Assembly (NCBI RefSeq): GCF_905120345.1 | Contig: NZ_CAJHOA010000008.1 | Coordinates: forward strand, 103,065-167,064 | DNA length: 64,000 nt | Direction of reading: 5' to 3' | Source of the DNA: Denitrificimonas caeni | Lineage (GTDB): Bacteria > Pseudomonadota > Gammaproteobacteria > Pseudomonadales > Pseudomonadaceae | Shown here: in pieces, positions 13,493 to 21,825 of the stretch | Layout: each line of letters begins with the position of its first letter | Numbering within the stretch: position 1 is the first letter of the stretch | Notes under the pieces: generated by a model | What the model was told of the DNA's origin: nothing | Seen by the model: the letters and a program-made list of their open reading frames with translations, nothing else | Databases searched by the model: none | Position numbers and translations under genes: made by a program

Positions 13493-16027
13493 ATGCCAGA
13501 GTTAATACGATTACAAACGCCTGATTTTGAGTTCTCAGTTTGGGCTAACGATATCAGCGCACGCGCCAAGGTGTATCAGACTACAGTGGCTAAAAGAGCC
13601 AGCTTCATACTTGAGCACGCTCAGAGTGATGCTGAGCCAACACTGGAGTCATCAGAGCCAGCCTATAAGCTGCGCTTTGCTCCAGCGGCTGAACTTGTTG
13701 GTATCGCTGTGATTGATGAGCAGGGGGATCACTTTGGGTTTGATAACAGTCTTGAGCCAAGTAATCGCCACGCACAAGCTGATTTGGCTCTGAGTGACAG
13801 CGCAGCTGAAAAGTATTCGACCCTGACTTTAAAGGCGCCTGTTTTTTTTGAAAACACCCAATATCAGTTTGAATGGGTATTCTTCGGTGCTGTATCTGAT
13901 GCGCGCTTGCTACACCGCAGTCAAAGTGTGAGTGAAGCATTTCGTTTTGCGCCAGAATCTACAACTCAGCGCGGCATAATCCCCGCACGTTTAACTGGCA
14001 CTATTAATACCGGTAATGATGTGGGTTGGATGCGTCTACCACTGTCTTTTGAGTTGGCAGGCAAAACCTATATTCAGCATATTGCTTTTGAAGTACTGCC
14101 AACCAAAATGCTGTTGCATCAAGATTTACCAGCCATGTATCAGGCTATTGATACGGTTTATCCGTTATGGCGTTTCAGCTTAGTTGAAAAAACCGAACAG
14201 GATGCCGCAACCACTCAGCAGCGCGGCTATTTTCCACTGATGTGGCTGGCTAACTTCGCTGCATTAAGAGAGCGTTTTGAGCAAGGCCTTAAGGTGATCT
14301 GCGCTGCACCTCACAGTCGTCTTCAACCGACAGTGGCCCACCTTAAAGCCGTTAAATTAAAAGGCCGCTTACCTCACAGACTCAGTGAGCAGGCAAAACA
14401 AGATTTTGCTAATAGCCAATATGACAAACGCTATCGAGTAGAAAAAAACCAATTGAGCGTGGACACGCCAGAAAACCGTTTTATTAAAATGGCAGTTAAT
14501 CACTGTAAGCGGCAGTTAGCCGAGTTTGAAACCAAGCTGCGCGTAAGTAATCAAGTGCCGGAGCGGCAACGGCTATCAGATTCCTTTTTGAATGAACTGC
14601 GCAGCTGGCAGCAGCCGTTGCAAAAAGTGCTCAATCAAAGCTTTTTGAAAGAAGTGGGTGCTTATGGTGGGCTAAAACGTGAGTCGTTGGTGTTGCAACA
14701 GAAAACGGGTTACAGCGCTGTTTACCGCGTGTGGCAAGAGCTGAAGTTTTATCTAGATGTACTCGGCAACCAGTCGAGTATTTCAATGAAATCAGTAGCC
14801 GAGATTTATGAAGTATGGTGTTTTCTGTGTCTAAAACAGATTTTAGAGGAAAATCTGGGTTTTGATTTGGTGAGCAGTAGTGGGGCTAAGCTGTCGCAAA
14901 ATGATTTTTTTGAGTATCAGTTAAAGGACGGCTTTGCTGGAGCGTTTCGTTTTAAACGTGCGGATGGGGTTACCGCACGACTTGCTCATGAGCCTAAGTT
15001 CACCAAAAAAGGGCGGGCTATACGCTCATATTTGGTCAACCAAGAGCCTGATATTGTCTTAGAGGTCACCTTACCTAAAGTCGGTAGCTTGGGTGAAGAA
15101 AAACAATTTATTTGGTTGTTTGATGCAAAATACCGCATTAAAACAGATAAAAATCGCTTTGATAGTAGCGAAGAAAATATCGCTAAAACTGATTACGTTC
15201 CAGACGATGCCATCAATCAAATGCACCGTTACCGTGATGCGCTGATTCGAATTACTGATGAGCAGCCTACTATGGCTGGAAAGAAAAGCCGTCCAGTTTT
15301 TGGTGCATTTGCTTTATACCCAGGATTTTTTGATCAAATCCAAGAATTTAACCCCTATGCAGATGCGATAGAAGAGGTGGGCATAGGTGCTTTTGCCTTG
15401 CTGCCAAGTGCTGATGGCAATACAGGAAACTATTGGTTAGCAGAGTTTCTAAAGGAGCATATTGGTGGCCAAAGTGCAGCTTATAGTTCGATCGAACATA
15501 AAGAGTATTTATACGCTCAAGAAGCTGCACGTATTTCTTACCACGGTATGCAGCAAGTACTTTATCCAGATCTGACTATGACTATTGCTGTAGCAGGACA
15601 AAGAGGTCGTAGTGCTGATTATTTTAATCGATTTGAGCAGGGCACAGCGCAGTGGTATCACACACCGCAAATGACTTTTTCCAGAGAGTTTAAGCAACAT
15701 GTGGTCAATGAAATACGCTACTTGGCTCTAGGTGTTACTTCGGAAAGCAACTCACAAACGAAGCAGATTGATAGGCTGTGGCCAGTTAAGCGGGTCGTTT
15801 TATTGCCACGTTATGCTTTAAGTGAACTGCAGTCAGGTAAAAAGTCGACTTCGAGTGAGCTTTATTATCTATTTGAACTGGGTCGTCCACTGACTTTACA
15901 GCGACCTGTAACTAAGATGCCACACATCCCGATACGCAATACGATGAAGCTCACAACATTAAATAACCTAGAAGCTGTACAGGTATTTAGAGACATCGAA
16001 GTGGTGTATAGCGGGGCGCTGGCTTGA
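13493..16027 (+). CDS. DUF2357 / PD-(D/E)XK nuclease protein, McrC-like partner
   Basis: This 844-aa protein has a DUF2357-type N-terminal and middle region (about residues 150-450, including TPENRFIKMAVNHCKRQL). A PD-(D/E)XK nuclease core of the DUF524/PDDEXK_7 type follows: EPDIVLEVT near residue 519 and WLFDAKYRI near residue 543, giving the Asp and (D)AK catalytic set. The last 250 residues (RYALSELQSGKKSTSSELYYLFELGRP) are typical for the family but have no named motif. The ribosome site AAGGGAG lies 8 bases before ATG 13493. With the preceding AAA+ protein it should form a nucleoside-triphosphate-driven, modification- or structure-dependent nuclease; target and trigger are unknown. Confidence 0.82.
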   Translation: MPELIRLQTPDFEFSVWANDISARAKVYQTTVAKRASFILEHAQSDAEPTLESSEPAYKLRFAPAAELVGIAVIDEQGDHFGFDNSLEPSNRHAQADLALSDSAAEKYSTLTLKAPVFFENTQYQFEWVFFGAVSDARLLHRSQSVSEAFRFAPESTTQRGIIPARLTGTINTGNDVGWMRLPLSFELAGKTYIQHIAFEVLPTKMLLHQDLPAMYQAIDTVYPLWRFSLVEKTEQDAATTQQRGYFPLMWLANFAALRERFEQGLKVICAAPHSRLQPTVAHLKAVKLKGRLPHRLSEQAKQDFANSQYDKRYRVEKNQLSVDTPENRFIKMAVNHCKRQLAEFETKLRVSNQVPERQRLSDSFLNELRSWQQPLQKVLNQSFLKEVGAYGGLKRESLVLQQKTGYSAVYRVWQELKFYLDVLGNQSSISMKSVAEIYEVWCFLCLKQILEENLGFDLVSSSGAKLSQNDFFEYQLKDGFAGAFRFKRADGVTARLAHEPKFTKKGRAIRSYLVNQEPDIVLEVTLPKVGSLGEEKQFIWLFDAKYRIKTDKNRFDSSEENIAKTDYVPDDAINQMHRYRDALIRITDEQPTMAGKKSRPVFGAFALYPGFFDQIQEFNPYADAIEEVGIGAFALLPSADGNTGNYWLAEFLKEHIGGQSAAYSSIEHKEYLYAQEAARISYHGMQQVLYPDLTMTIAVAGQRGRSADYFNRFEQGTAQWYHTPQMTFSREFKQHVVNEIRYLALGVTSESNSQTKQIDRLWPVKRVVLLPRYALSELQSGKKSTSSELYYLFELGRPLTLQRPVTKMPHIPIRNTMKLTTLNNLEAVQVFRDIEVVYSGALA

Positions 16028-16154
16028 ATTTGTTAAGCTTAAATAATCTTATTTGGCCTATAAAACTGCGCGATTATGTCAGGTTGATTTTGAAATTTTA
16101 ATTACATTTAATGCTAGCTATGTTTGAAGAGATCCAAGCGGGAGGGTAAATAAA

Positions 16155-17153
16155 ATGAGACCAGGTCGAAATGAGCTTTGCCCATGTGGTAGCGGTAAGA
16201 AATACAAACGGTGCTGCATTGACGCGATCGGCAAGCAGCATGCTGAGATGATCGATGAGATAGCTCAAACATTGTCGATGAGCCCTGATCTCAGTCTTGA
16301 TGAAATGAATCTAGTGGTGCAGCAGAGAATTACACAAAGCAATAATCGACCGAATGCCGATTTTTGTGGCCTCACTCCGACACAAATGATGAATTGGCTG
16401 CATGCCCCTTTTGCTGATCTGGCGCTTGTGACAATCAGTGTACCTGATGAGCTTTCATCCAGTCCTGTGATGCGTTATTTAGCCTTGATTCTGGATGAGG
16501 CAATGCAGCAAGGGGGCTCGTTTAAATCTACCAGCAAAGGTAACTTGCCAGTTAAGTTGGTGAAGCAAGCCAGCGCCCTGCTGCCTGAGTTCGAGGTTAA
16601 TCAGTATCCCACTACTATAAGTATCAGCGAGTTTGCTGGCAGCAATGAAGATAAGTTTAATGCGCTGCATTACGCGCGGATATTGGCTGAGATTGCGGGC
16701 ATTATTTATCGTAAAAATGGACGTTTCTACGTTAAAAAAACTATGCAAAAGCAGTATCAAACTCACGGCCTGCATGCGTTTTTCCTACCCATGTTGGAGG
16801 CTGCGGTAAGCCGGTATAATTGGGCGTATTTTGATTGTTTCGAGCAGGATATTGACCTAAGAACTTTCTGGCTGTTTATGCTCTGGCGTCTACAAACACA
16901 CGCCTGTCTTGATACCTTATTAGCAGATGTTTGCCGAGCTTTTCCAGACTTGCTTGGTCAGGCTGCAACGGACGAGTACTACTCAGCGCAGGACTTACTG
17001 GGAGTTCTTATTGAGTCGCGTTTTATTGGGCGCTTTTTGCAGTTCTGGGGCTTTGTCACAGTTGCCCCTAAAGTGTTTGGTCGGCATCAGGGTACAGTCA
17101 GAAAAGTCAATATACAGCCATTGCTGGCAGAGGCTTTTAAGTTTTCGGTATAG
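16155..17153 (+). CDS. SEC-C motif protein of unknown function
   Basis: This 332-aa protein begins with a SEC-C zinc motif (RNELCPCGSGKKYKRCC, residues 4-21; CxC...CC ligands) at its extreme N-terminus. In SecA the same motif is C-terminal. The remaining 300 residues are not recognised: a mostly helical look, no membrane segment, no obvious nuclease motif. The ribosome site GGGAGGG lies 7 bases before the ATG. It follows the DUF2357 gene by 127 bases on the same strand and ends at a strong hairpin, so it could belong to the putative restriction cluster. SEC-C proteins are often found beside defence genes. Direct involvement is speculative. Confidence 0.65.
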   Translation: MRPGRNELCPCGSGKKYKRCCIDAIGKQHAEMIDEIAQTLSMSPDLSLDEMNLVVQQRITQSNNRPNADFCGLTPTQMMNWLHAPFADLALVTISVPDELSSSPVMRYLALILDEAMQQGGSFKSTSKGNLPVKLVKQASALLPEFEVNQYPTTISISEFAGSNEDKFNALHYARILAEIAGIIYRKNGRFYVKKTMQKQYQTHGLHAFFLPMLEAAVSRYNWAYFDCFEQDIDLRTFWLFMLWRLQTHACLDTLLADVCRAFPDLLGQAATDEYYSAQDLLGVLIESRFIGRFLQFWGFVTVAPKVFGRHQGTVRKVNIQPLLAEAFKFSV

Positions 17154-17162
17154 CGCTTTTTT

Positions 17163-17195
17163 AGGATCAAGCGACTCACTCTGTCGCTTGATCCT
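17163..17195. terminator. Hairpin between SEC-C gene and yicC
   Basis: Perfect 13-bp arms AGGATCAAGCGAC (17163-17175) and GTCGCTTGATCCT (17183-17195) with a 7-base loop lie between two convergent genes. T-runs are weak on the outgoing sides, but the position and stem strength fit a bidirectional terminator. Confidence 0.7.
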
Positions 17196-17216
17196 GTTGT
17201 CATCTTTGTTTATTCA

Positions 17217-18080
17217 TCACTCTATATTCTGCACCTGCTCCCTCATTTGCTCGATCAGCACCTTGATATTGACTGCTGCTTGAGTTGAGCGCGGATCAAT
17301 CGCTTTCGAGCCGAGGGTGTTGGCTTCGCGGTTGAGTTCTTGCATTAGAAAGTCTAAGCGACGGCCAATTGCGCCGCCAGTCTTTAACACGCGGTGCACT
17401 TCAGTGATATGCGTAGCGAGGCGATCGAGTTCTTCGGCGACGTCACTTTTTTGCGCGAGTAAAACTAATTCTTGCTCAAGACGCTGCGGATCAATTTCAA
17501 CTTGCATTTCTTGGCAGCGGCTGAGAATTTTTTGACGTTGCAGTTCCAACATTTGCGGGACTAACTCACGCAGCACGCTGACTTCATTTTGAATCGCGTC
17601 GAGGCGTTCGCTGATTAGGCGCGCTAAGTCCGCACCTTCACGCCCACGGCTTTCTTTAAGTTGCTGCAGGGCACTGCTAAATAACTTAATCGCTGCACTA
17701 TTCAACGCTTGGCTATCAATGGATTGGGTACTGAGGACGCCAGGCCAAGCTAGAACTTCTAATGGATTAAGTGCTGCTGGCTGCTGAATATATTGAGCAA
17801 CCTGTTGCGCCGCTTGAATCAATTGCTGCGCGCGTTCTGGATTGACTTGTAAGCTCTGTTCGCTGGATGACTCAGTGAGTTTCAGGGTGCATTCGACTTT
17901 ACCGCGTGAGAGACCATTGCGCAGTGCCTCACGTACGGTTCCTTCAACTTCCCGTAGGGTGTCTGGGAGGCGCAAGTGCGGTTCTAGGTAGCGATGGTTA
18001 ACCGAGCGTATTTCCCAGCTAAGCGTGCCATACGCAGCGTTTTGCTCAACGCGAGCGAATGCGGTCATGCTATGCACCAT
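17217..18080 (-). CDS. yicC: YicC family endoribonuclease-like protein
   Basis: This is 287 aa. The start is MVHSMTAFAR at 18080, preceded by GGAGATCCCTC; the longer open frame upstream has no family resemblance. YicC_N (residues 1-155, SMTAFARVE and IRSVNHRYLEPHLRLP) and the C-terminal DUF1732 region (SDVAEELDRLATHITEVHRVL, RRLDFLMQELNREANTLGSKA) are both complete. E. coli YicC is an endoribonuclease implicated in small-RNA turnover. It is divergent from rph across 136 bases, the same head-to-head arrangement as in Pseudomonas and E. coli. Confidence 0.93.
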   Translation of the reverse strand: MVHSMTAFARVEQNAAYGTLSWEIRSVNHRYLEPHLRLPDTLREVEGTVREALRNGLSRGKVECTLKLTESSSEQSLQVNPERAQQLIQAAQQVAQYIQQPAALNPLEVLAWPGVLSTQSIDSQALNSAAIKLFSSALQQLKESRGREGADLARLISERLDAIQNEVSVLRELVPQMLELQRQKILSRCQEMQVEIDPQRLEQELVLLAQKSDVAEELDRLATHITEVHRVLKTGGAIGRRLDFLMQELNREANTLGSKAIDPRSTQAAVNIKVLIEQMREQVQNIE

Positions 18081-18155
18081 GAGGGATCTCCAAATTGAGA
18101 GGTATGAATAATGCGCCAATTGTAACGAATATTTCGATGTGTTGTGTTTACAATG

Positions 18156-18184
18156 CTGATATTGGGGGGATCTATCCCTATAAT
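18156..18184 (+). promoter_or_regulatory. Probable rph promoter
   Basis: A perfect -10 TATAAT (18179-18184) has a weak -35 CTGATA (18156-18161) at 17-base spacing, 33 bases upstream of the rph ATG. Confidence 0.5.
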
Positions 18185-18216
18185 GTTTTTTCATATTTAG
18201 TAAACAGGAATATTCA

Positions 18217-18942
18217 ATGACTCGTCCTAGTGGTCGCGAACTCGATCAACTGCGTCCAGTGCGCATTACCCGTAACTTTACTTGCCATGCTGAAGGCTCT
18301 GTATTAGTCGAATTTGGCAATACAAAAGTAATTTGCACGGTGAGTGTAGAGAGCGGTGTACCACGTTTTTTGAAAGGGCAAGGTCAGGGTTGGTTAACCG
18401 CAGAATATGGCATGCTACCGCGCGCTACGGGTAGCCGTACACGCCGTGAAGCCAGCAGTGGTAAGCAAGGTGGCCGTACTTTAGAAATCCAGCGTTTGAT
18501 TGGTCGCTCTTTACGAGCCTCTTTAGATATGACTAAGCTGGGCGAAAATACTCTGTATGTGGATTGCGATGTGATTCAAGCCGATGGCGGCACACGTACC
18601 GCATCGATTACCGGTGCGATGGTGGCTCTGGTTGACGCTTTGGCAGTGATGCAAGAACGTAAAATGTTGAAAAATGGCTCGCCACTCAAGCAAATGATTG
18701 CTGCGGTATCAGTGGGTATTTATAAAGATTTGCCTGTGCTAGATTTGGATTATCCAGAAGATTCTACTGCTGAAACGGACTTGAACGTGGTGATGACCGA
18801 CGCGGGTGGTTTTATCGAAGTACAGGGTACGGCTGAAGGTGCACCATTTGGCTCAGAGCAATTAAATGCTATGTTGGCATTGGCTGACAAAGGTGTGCGT
18901 GAGCTATTTGCCTTACAGCAGGTTGCATTGCAGAGCGAGTAA
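18217..18942 (+). CDS. rph: Ribonuclease PH
   Basis: This 241-aa protein is a phosphorolytic 3'-5' exoribonuclease that trims the 3' ends of tRNA precursors. The hallmarks are [15 protein letters not shown] at the N-terminus, the phosphate-binding [21 protein letters not shown] region near residue 70-90, and [20 protein letters not shown] near residue 110-130, all intact. Length is normal. It is divergent from yicC and followed 29 bases later by the DUF4870 gene, probably in one transcript. Confidence 0.97.
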   Translation: MTRPSGRELDQLRPVRITRNFTCHAEGSVLVEFGNTKVICTVSVESGVPRFLKGQGQGWLTAEYGMLPRATGSRTRREASSGKQGGRTLEIQRLIGRSLRASLDMTKLGENTLYVDCDVIQADGGTRTASITGAMVALVDALAVMQERKMLKNGSPLKQMIAAVSVGIYKDLPVLDLDYPEDSTAETDLNVVMTDAGGFIEVQGTAEGAPFGSEQLNAMLALADKGVRELFALQQVALQSE

Positions 18943-18971
18943 GCGTTAATAATAACGACAGGAGAGTGGTA

Positions 18972-19349
18972 ATGGACGAACAACTACCAGTTACCCCAAG
19001 CGAGCCCGAATTGAGTGCAGAGGCTAAGCAGTGGGCCATGTTGACCCACTTAGCCGCTTTTGCCGCTTTTTTAATTCCGTTCGGTAATATTATCGGTCCG
19101 CTACTGGTTTGGCAGCTGAAGAAAGACCTTGGCCCATTTGTTGAGCAAAATGGCAAAGAAGCGGTGAACTTTCAGATCACTGTCGCGATTGTTTCCTTGG
19201 TCTGTATCATGCTGATCTTTGTTGTGATTGGTGCTTTATTGTTGCCAGTACTAGGTTTAGTTTGGCTGATTCTCACCATTATTGCGGGTGTTAAAGCCAA
19301 TGATGGCGTGGCCTATCGTTATCCACTCACCATTCGTTTTCTTAAGTAA
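18972..19349 (+). CDS. DUF4870 membrane protein
   Basis: This 125-aa protein begins at ATG 18972 with a GGAGAG ribosome site. It has a hydrophilic N-terminus (residues 1-18) followed by hydrophobic segments at about 25-45, 66-90 and 95-110. The signature KDLGPFVEQNGKEAVNFQI is typical of DUF4870, as is the short GVKANDGVAYRYP tail. Its function is unknown. It lies between rph and the converging crc gene, as in Pseudomonas aeruginosa, and ends at a 17-bp hairpin. Confidence 0.88.
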   Translation: MDEQLPVTPSEPELSAEAKQWAMLTHLAAFAAFLIPFGNIIGPLLVWQLKKDLGPFVEQNGKEAVNFQITVAIVSLVCIMLIFVVIGALLLPVLGLVWLILTIIAGVKANDGVAYRYPLTIRFLK

Positions 19350-19361
19350 CGTCGCTTACTG

Positions 19362-19407
19362 CAGACTGAATAACACAAAAGAATATTGTCTTGTGTTGTT
19401 CAGTCTG
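19362..19407. terminator. Bidirectional terminator between DUF4870 gene and crc
   Basis: Arms of 17 bases (19362-19378 and 19391-19407) pair with a single G-T exception around a 12-base loop. The crc stop codon is 4 bases further on. T/A-rich bases inside the stem suit both directions. Confidence 0.8.
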
Positions 19408-19410
19408 AGC

Positions 19411-20190
19411 TTAGACCGTCAATACCCAGTCGTAATCAACGCTAAAAGGCGCATGCTGGGAGAAGCGTGGTTGTCTTGACAGCTTAGCGCTCCGCACTGT
19501 GCGGCGCATGCCTTGCGTCAACAGCTGATAGTCAAAGCGCCAGCCTAGGTTCAGTAGCTCAGCTTGCTCGCTATCTGCCCACCAACTGTATAACTCACCT
19601 TCGCGATTGATTTCGCGTAGCGCATCGACATAGCCCATAGTGCCGATGATTTCATCCATCCATGCACGCTCAGGTGATAAAAAGCCAGTTTCTTGCTGGC
19701 AATCGCGCCAATGTTTGACGTCGAGCTTATTGTGCGCAATAAATACTGATGAGCAGTAAATATAGTCACGGCGCTTGCGGCGTTGCTTATCAAGATAGCG
19801 AGCAAAGTCATCCATAAACTTGAATTTTTGGTTCAGCTCGTCATCACCTTTGTGACCTGAAGGCATCAAGACACTGGCAATACTGACTTTATCAAAATCA
19901 GCTTGGATATAACGGCCATAGCGATCAGCTGTTTCAAAACCTAAACTGGTTATAATAGCTTTTGGCTGAATACGTGTGTAAATTGCCACACCGCCTAGCT
20001 CTGGCTGCTCGGCATCACACGCGTAACAAAAATAACCATGTAACTGCACCTCTGGCGCTTCCATTTCGTAAGCGCTGGCTCGGGTGTCTTGCAGGCAAAT
20101 AACATCAGCGTTTTGGACTGCTAACCAGTCAAATAAGCCTTGTTCAATGGCGTTGTGAATCCCGTTCACATTTATACTAATAACCCGCAT
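19411..20190 (-). CDS. crc: Catabolite repression control protein Crc
   Basis: This 259-aa protein of the exonuclease III/EEP fold matches Pseudomonas Crc in length and opens with MRVISINVNGIHNAIEQGLF. Crc works with Hfq to repress translation of catabolic mRNAs carrying A-rich CA motifs when preferred carbon sources are present; it is not itself an active nuclease. Visible segments such as VICLQDTRAS, ERAWMDEIIGTMGYVDALREI and the C-terminal SVDYDWVLTV correspond to the Crc rather than the XthA branch. It is divergent from pyrE, as in P. aeruginosa. The meta-cleavage genes at 1-3967 are plausible targets, an inference only. Confidence 0.94.
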   Translation of the reverse strand: MRVISINVNGIHNAIEQGLFDWLAVQNADVICLQDTRASAYEMEAPEVQLHGYFCYACDAEQPELGGVAIYTRIQPKAIITSLGFETADRYGRYIQADFDKVSIASVLMPSGHKGDDELNQKFKFMDDFARYLDKQRRKRRDYIYCSSVFIAHNKLDVKHWRDCQQETGFLSPERAWMDEIIGTMGYVDALREINREGELYSWWADSEQAELLNLGWRFDYQLLTQGMRRTVRSAKLSRQPRFSQHAPFSVDYDWVLTV

Positions 20191-20272
20191 GGATGGCCCC
20201 TAGGAAAATTCTTTGTGTATCATACCGAACGTACTTTAAATTGGCTAAACCCAACGCATTAAGGACCCACCT

Positions 20273-20914
20273 ATGCAAGCATATCAACGTGAGTTTATTC
20301 AGTTCGCACTTGAGCGCGGTGTTTTGCGCTTTGGTGAGTTTACCTTGAAGTCAGGACGAGTAAGTCCTTATTTTTTTAATGCGGGGTTGTTTGACTCGGG
20401 TTTGGCATTAGCTAAGCTCGGTCGTTTTTATGCACAAGCGCTGGTTGATAGTGGATTGTCGTATGATGTGGTGTTTGGACCTGCTTATAAAGGCATCCCA
20501 TTGGCCGCGACTACCGCAGTGGCTTTGGCAGAGCATCATCAGCGTGATGTGCCTTGGTGCTTTAACCGTAAAGAAGCAAAAGATCACGGCGAAGGAGGGA
20601 CATTAGTCGGTGCTCCTTTAGCTGGAAATGTCGTGATTGTGGATGATGTGATCACTGCCGGTACAGCGATTCGTGAAGTGATGCAGATTATTCAAGGAGA
20701 AGGCGCACAGGCCGCTGGCGTATTGATTGCCTTAGACCGTCAAGAGCGCGGTACTGGAGCATTATCTGCCATTCAAGAAGTCGAGCGTGATTTCAATATG
20801 CCAGTTATCAGCATTGTATCTTTGCAACAAGTGTTAGAATATTTGGCACAGAGTACCGATTTCAAGCAATACTTGCCTGCGGTAGAGCGTTACCGTGAAG
20901 ACTATGGCATCTAA
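20273..20914 (+). CDS. pyrE: Orotate phosphoribosyltransferase
   Basis: This 213-aa enzyme joins orotate and PRPP to orotidine 5'-phosphate in pyrimidine synthesis. The PRPP-binding motif [16 protein letters not shown] lies near residues 120-135. The flexible catalytic loop [13 protein letters not shown] is near residues 97-110, and [10 protein letters not shown] near residue 70. Length and start ([23 protein letters not shown]) match the family. No pyrimidine attenuator could be recognised upstream. Confidence 0.97.
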   Translation: MQAYQREFIQFALERGVLRFGEFTLKSGRVSPYFFNAGLFDSGLALAKLGRFYAQALVDSGLSYDVVFGPAYKGIPLAATTAVALAEHHQRDVPWCFNRKEAKDHGEGGTLVGAPLAGNVVIVDDVITAGTAIREVMQIIQGEGAQAAGVLIALDRQERGTGALSAIQEVERDFNMPVISIVSLQQVLEYLAQSTDFKQYLPAVERYREDYGI

Positions 20915-20956
20915 CACTATCTGAAACAGTTGTCAGTATCGTCAAGGAGACACGTG

Positions 20957-21547
20957 ATGCGGTTACGCGGCCCAGTATATTGTTTGTTCGCGCTCGGTGT
21001 GTTGACCAGCAGTGCGTCCTATGCGGTTGAGTATTATCGTTATACCGATGAACGTGGTATCACGGTGATTAACCGCCAAGGCGTGCCTCCTGAGTTGATT
21101 GGCAACGGCTATGACGTGTTGAGCGAGCGAGGTCGTGTCGTACGCGTGGTGCCACGTGCGCCAACACCTGACGAATATAGAAAAATACAGGCTGAAAAGG
21201 AACAAGCCAAAGCCGATCGGCATTTACTCATGCTATACACGCGGGTCGAAGATGTTGATCGTGCACGTGCTCGTAAGGTGGCTGATATCGATGGACAGAT
21301 CAACATCGCACGCGGTAATTTATTATCGGTCAATAGTTTAAGAGTTGATTTACAGGGTCAAGCGGCCAGTCAAGAGCGCGCTGGACGCGAAGTGTCTGCA
21401 TCGCTGCTTAAGCAAATTGAAGAGGTGAGTGTTGATCAACAGCGTTTGCAGCAGCAAATCTCGCGATATTTGCAAAGTAAAAAAGACATTGATAGTGCTT
21501 TTGCGCGCGACAAAGCGCGTGTGAAAGAACTACTTAAACGTAAGTAA
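20957..21547 (+). CDS. DUF4124 domain protein, secreted
   Basis: This is 196 aa from ATG 20957 (ribosome site AAGGAG). A signal peptide (residues 1-24, hydrophobic GPVYCLFALGVLTSSASYA) is followed by a DUF4124 domain (VEYYRYTDERGITVINRQGVPPELI, residues 25-60). A long charged, probably coiled-coil region rich in Gln/Arg/Lys fills residues 75-196. The protein is predicted periplasmic or envelope-attached; its role is unknown. It follows pyrE by 42 bases and may share its transcript. Confidence 0.8.
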   Translation: MRLRGPVYCLFALGVLTSSASYAVEYYRYTDERGITVINRQGVPPELIGNGYDVLSERGRVVRVVPRAPTPDEYRKIQAEKEQAKADRHLLMLYTRVEDVDRARARKVADIDGQINIARGNLLSVNSLRVDLQGQAASQERAGREVSASLLKQIEEVSVDQQRLQQQISRYLQSKKDIDSAFARDKARVKELLKRK

Positions 21548-21566
21548 GTCATATTTAATAATTGAG

Positions 21567-21811
21567 AGGCCTGGATAAATACCGTACTCTTGGCCTTCTT
21601 TTAGCAACACGGTTACCCTTTTTCGGATCAGATCCGGACACCTTGGGAGGTTTTTCTTCCCGCCCTTTATGGCGATTAGGTCACGTCTTAACGTGCTTGA
21701 TCGTAGCTTTAGGCTACCAATATGTAGCCATCTTTCTTCCCTTAGGGGATGCCCCAGTAAGCGGGCTCAGAATGAAGCCTTAAGGCTTTAGGCTGTGCTG
21801 AGTCTGCACAG
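21567..21811 (+). ncRNA. Candidate structured RNA / leader: chain of hairpins upstream of KamA-like gene
   Basis: Nine short stem-loops follow one another in 245 bases. They are AGGCC/GGCCT (21567-21596, loop 20), CGGAT/ATCCG (21624-21636), GGGAGG/CTTCCC (21645-21661), CGCC/GGCG (21661-21674), CACGT/ACGTG (21682-21695), GTAGC/GCTAC (21703-21717), GGGG/CCCC (21745-21755), AAGCC/GGCTT (21775-21788) and CTGTGC/GCACAG (21793-21811). The decamer GCTTTAGGCT occurs twice (21706-21715 and 21785-21794). The last hairpin ends just before the GTGGAG ribosome site of the radical SAM gene. No long open frame with a ribosome site is present. I recognise no known riboswitch; lysine and cobalamin riboswitch boxes were looked for and not found. 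Confidence 0.45.
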
Positions 21812-21825
21812 AGTGGAGAATAGCC

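Noticed and set aside
21562..21783. 73-codon open frame with TTG start before the KamA-like gene
   Set aside because: It lacks a ribosome site, has no family match, and is crossed by eight hairpins; structure explains the region better.
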